DNA of 7,004 nucleotides from Bacteroidota bacterium (lineage in GTDB: Bacteria; Bacteroidota; Bacteroidia; Flavobacteriales_F; PHOS-HE28), in assembly GCA_023428865.1 (NCBI GenBank), contig JAEYWT010000403.1, forward strand, positions 1 through 7,004, read 5' to 3'. A program made the translations under genes and the position numbers. This document shows, in pieces, positions 5,643 through 7,004 of the stretch. Under the pieces are notes generated by a model. That model was given only the letters and a program-made list of their open reading frames with translations, ran no database searches and had not been told where the DNA came from. The stretch's first letter is position 1, and each line of letters starts with the position of its first letter.

Positions 5643-6872
5643 GTGCTCGCCTTCACCATGCTACCGGCCTTGCTGGTGCTTACCGATCCGCAGAAACTGC
5701 TGCCCGAGCGCATGCGTGTTTCACCGTGGAACGAACGCTTGCCCGGCTTCTTCCGGTGGACGATCCGCAACCGAAGGAAGATCCTCCTGGCCTTTGCCGG
5801 GATCGTGGTGGTTGGCGCTTGGGGAGCATCGCGGATCCGCGTGAACAACTACCTCTTGGAGGATCTGCCGACCAACGATCCCGTGAAACAAGGTTTCGTA
5901 TGGTTCGAGGAGAAGTTCGGGGGCGTTCGTCCGTTCGAGATGGAGTTGAGCCTGGATGACAAGAGCACCGCGCATTCCATCTGGGACCTCTCCGTATTGC
6001 AACGCATAGAACGGGTGCAGCACCATGTGGATTCCGCCTATGGCGTGGATGGCTTGCTCTCGCCTGTAACGATGATGTATTCCATGAACAAGGCCTTCAA
6101 CGGTGGAGACCCTTCGTTCTACAAGCTACCCGAGGACAGCGCCGAATGTGCCCGCATGGCCAAACGCATGCGACTCGCCGGGAAGGACGTCATTGGTGGT
6201 ATCGTGAGCGCCGATGGCCGCACCGCGCGCATGACCGGGCGCATGGTGGACGAAGGCGGTTTCGCCCACAAAGGGAAGAACGCCACGCTGAACGCTTACA
6301 TAGACCAAGTGGCTGGCGAGGATCTGCACATGCGGCAGACCGGCATGGCCTATCTGATCGACCGCAACAACGAAACACTGAGCACCCAATTGGTGCGCGG
6401 CATGGGACTGGCCGTGGTGCTTACAGCGCTCATCATGCTCTGGTTCTTCCGCGACTGGCGCATGGTCTTCGTGGCCTTGATACCGAACCTGGTGCCGCTG
6501 GTCTTCATCGCCGGTGTCATGGGCTTCTTCGGTGTGGACCTGAAGGTGAGCACCGCCATCATCTTCAGTATCTCTTTTGGCATTGCGGAGGACGACACCA
6601 TCCATATGCTCGCGGCGTTACGGCACCATTTGCGCAATGGACTATCGCCCGCGTATGCGCTCAAACGCACTTATTTGCGCACTGGGAAAGCCGTTACCGT
6701 TACCAGCTTGATGCTGCTCTCGGGTTTCATCACACTGATCTTCTCGGACTTCGCCAGCGTGTACTACATGGGGGTGCTGATCACCCTCACACTAGCCTTC
6801 GCTTTCGTGTCGGAGCTGCTGCTGCTTCCGGAGCTAGTCCTGTCGATGATGCGGAAGCCAAGAGTGAAGTAG
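5643..6872 (+). CDS. C-terminal fragment of the RND exporter (part of TM6 to TM12)
   Basis: The open frame after the TGA runs from codon 5610 to TAG 6870-6872. The first possible start is GTG 5643, giving 409 residues. That start falls inside TM6 (VLAFTMLPALLVL) with no ribosome-binding site visible, so independent translation is unlikely. The fragment holds TM7 (ILLAFAGIVVVGAW), the second periplasmic domain beginning VNNYLLEDLPTNDPV, and TM8-TM12 with GIAEDDTIHML. It ends in a short basic tail, RKPRVK. It has the normal codon pattern of the first half and aligns internally with it, as expected for the duplicated RND fold. Best regarded as part of the interrupted full-length gene. Confidence 0.7.
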   Translation: MLAFTMLPALLVLTDPQKLLPERMRVSPWNERLPGFFRWTIRNRRKILLAFAGIVVVGAWGASRIRVNNYLLEDLPTNDPVKQGFVWFEEKFGGVRPFEMELSLDDKSTAHSIWDLSVLQRIERVQHHVDSAYGVDGLLSPVTMMYSMNKAFNGGDPSFYKLPEDSAECARMAKRMRLAGKDVIGGIVSADGRTARMTGRMVDEGGFAHKGKNATLNAYIDQVAGEDLHMRQTGMAYLIDRNNETLSTQLVRGMGLAVVLTALIMLWFFRDWRMVFVALIPNLVPLVFIAGVMGFFGVDLKVSTAIIFSISFGIAEDDTIHMLAALRHHLRNGLSPAYALKRTYLRTGKAVTVTSLMLLSGFITLIFSDFASVYYMGVLITLTLAFAFVSELLLLPELVLSMMRKPRVK

Positions 6873-6937
6873 GCAGTTCGTAGTAGGCAGTGTTCCGTAG
6901 TGGTGGGCATTTGACTGCCAATTGCCTACTGCCTACT
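6868..6937. repeat. Imperfect 24-bp inverted repeat of AGTAGGCAGT units (REP-like hairpin or terminator)
   Basis: The left arm 6868-6891 has AGTAGGCAGT twice (6868-6877 and 6882-6891) separated by TCGT. The right arm 6914-6937 contains ACTGCC and then ACTGCCTACT. Folded, 6868-6877 pairs perfectly with 6928-6937 and 6886-6891 with 6914-6919, giving 19 of 24 matches around a 22-nt loop. The right side also shows tandem TGCCTAC units (6923-6936). The left arm includes the transporter's TAG stop. No T-run follows on either strand, so a classical intrinsic terminator is not supported. It could be an mRNA 3'-end-protecting hairpin or a dispersed intergenic repeat lying between two convergent genes. 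Confidence 0.75.
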
Positions 6938-6946
6938 GCATCCCTC

Positions 6947-7004
6947 CTAAAGCGACTCCCACAGCCCTTTGAAGTCGGGCTCTTCCATGAAGGCGTCCTT
7001 ACCG
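6947..7004 (-). CDS. C-terminal tail of an unidentified gene (partial)
   Basis: On the minus strand the frame entering from the window edge reads GKDAFMEEPDFKGLWESL and stops at TAG (6949-6947). The sense-like composition, acidic/aromatic tail and position convergent to the transporter suggest the true 3' end of a gene lying mostly beyond the window. Eighteen residues are too few to name a family. The other two minus-strand frames here give no better candidate. Confidence 0.5.
   Translation of the reverse strand, partial: GKDAFMEEPDFKGLWESL

Larger units (their letters stand above)
4581..6872 (+). pseudogene. RND-superfamily (MMPL/HAE3-type) exporter interrupted by one in-frame TGA
   Basis: Read through the TGA at 5607-5609, the frame gives a complete 763-residue inner-membrane transporter of the RND superfamily, normal length for the COG1033/HAE3 type. 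Order: TM1 (about residues 17-36), first periplasmic domain, TM2-TM5, the stop at codon 343, TM6, TM7 (about 400-419), second periplasmic domain (about 420-600), TM8-TM12. The TM4 motif GMSDVVHIL (Asp about 284) and the TM10 motif GIAEDDTIHML (Asp about 670-671) carry the acidic residues expected for proton coupling. Both halves are in the same frame and 33 bp separates the stop from the next in-frame GTG. Apart from the TGA I see no frameshift, deletion or second stop. Such proteins use proton motive force to export lipids or other hydrophobic molecules; this one's substrate cannot be read from the sequence. It is either a recently inactivated gene, a sequencing or assembly error, or a readthrough gene. 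Confidence 0.8.

Noticed and set aside
6941..6947. AGGAGG-like Shine-Dalgarno on the minus strand followed by an ATG near 6910
   Set aside because: The spacing to the ATG is about 30 nt, far too long, and the following short frame is antisense to the end of the transporter gene.

Overview
The window looks like a GC-rich chromosome segment (GC somewhat above 55% by eye, not counted) from a member of the Bacteroidota, probably near Flavobacteriales. Three things support this. The first gene ends in a type B C-terminal sorting domain of the type IX secretion system (T9SS), which is essentially confined to Bacteroidota. The promoter-like boxes resemble the Bacteroidota -7 element TAnnTTTG rather than a sigma-70 -10 box. 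No strong Shine-Dalgarno precedes the internal starts. No phage, IS element, CRISPR array, tRNA or rRNA was seen.

Layout: (1) 1-2382, plus strand, is the 3' part of a large secreted or cell-surface protein. It has ten tandem ~69-residue Ig/PKD-like repeats, each with one cysteine pair, followed by the T9SS sorting domain; its 5' end is outside the window. (2) 2371-4494, minus strand, is a 707-residue exported protein with a signal peptide, about five helical (TPR-like) repeats and about twelve WG-type beta repeats. Its stop overlaps the 3' end of gene 1 by 12 bp. (3) 4495-4580 is a compact divergent promoter region with one -7-like box per strand and a small palindrome between them. (4) 4581-6872, plus strand, is an RND-superfamily (MMPL/HAE3-type) inner-membrane exporter. 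It would be 763 residues and twelve membrane segments but is split by one in-frame TGA at 5607-5609, where relatives of this family typically have glycine. (5) 6868-6937 is a 70-nt imperfect inverted repeat made of AGTAGGCAGT units, starting inside the codons that end the transporter. (6) 6947-7004, minus strand, is the last 18 codons of an unidentified gene.

The genes do not form an obvious pathway. A T9SS surface protein, an exported repeat protein and an envelope exporter are all cell-envelope functions, but the two convergent pairs and one divergent pair mean that no two genes share an operon. The observation most worth a second look is the single TGA in an otherwise intact transporter (recent mutation, sequencing error or readthrough). 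Next are the hairpin at the transporter's 3' end and the very regular cysteine-paired repeat array. I do not see convincing evidence of a new multi-gene system here.
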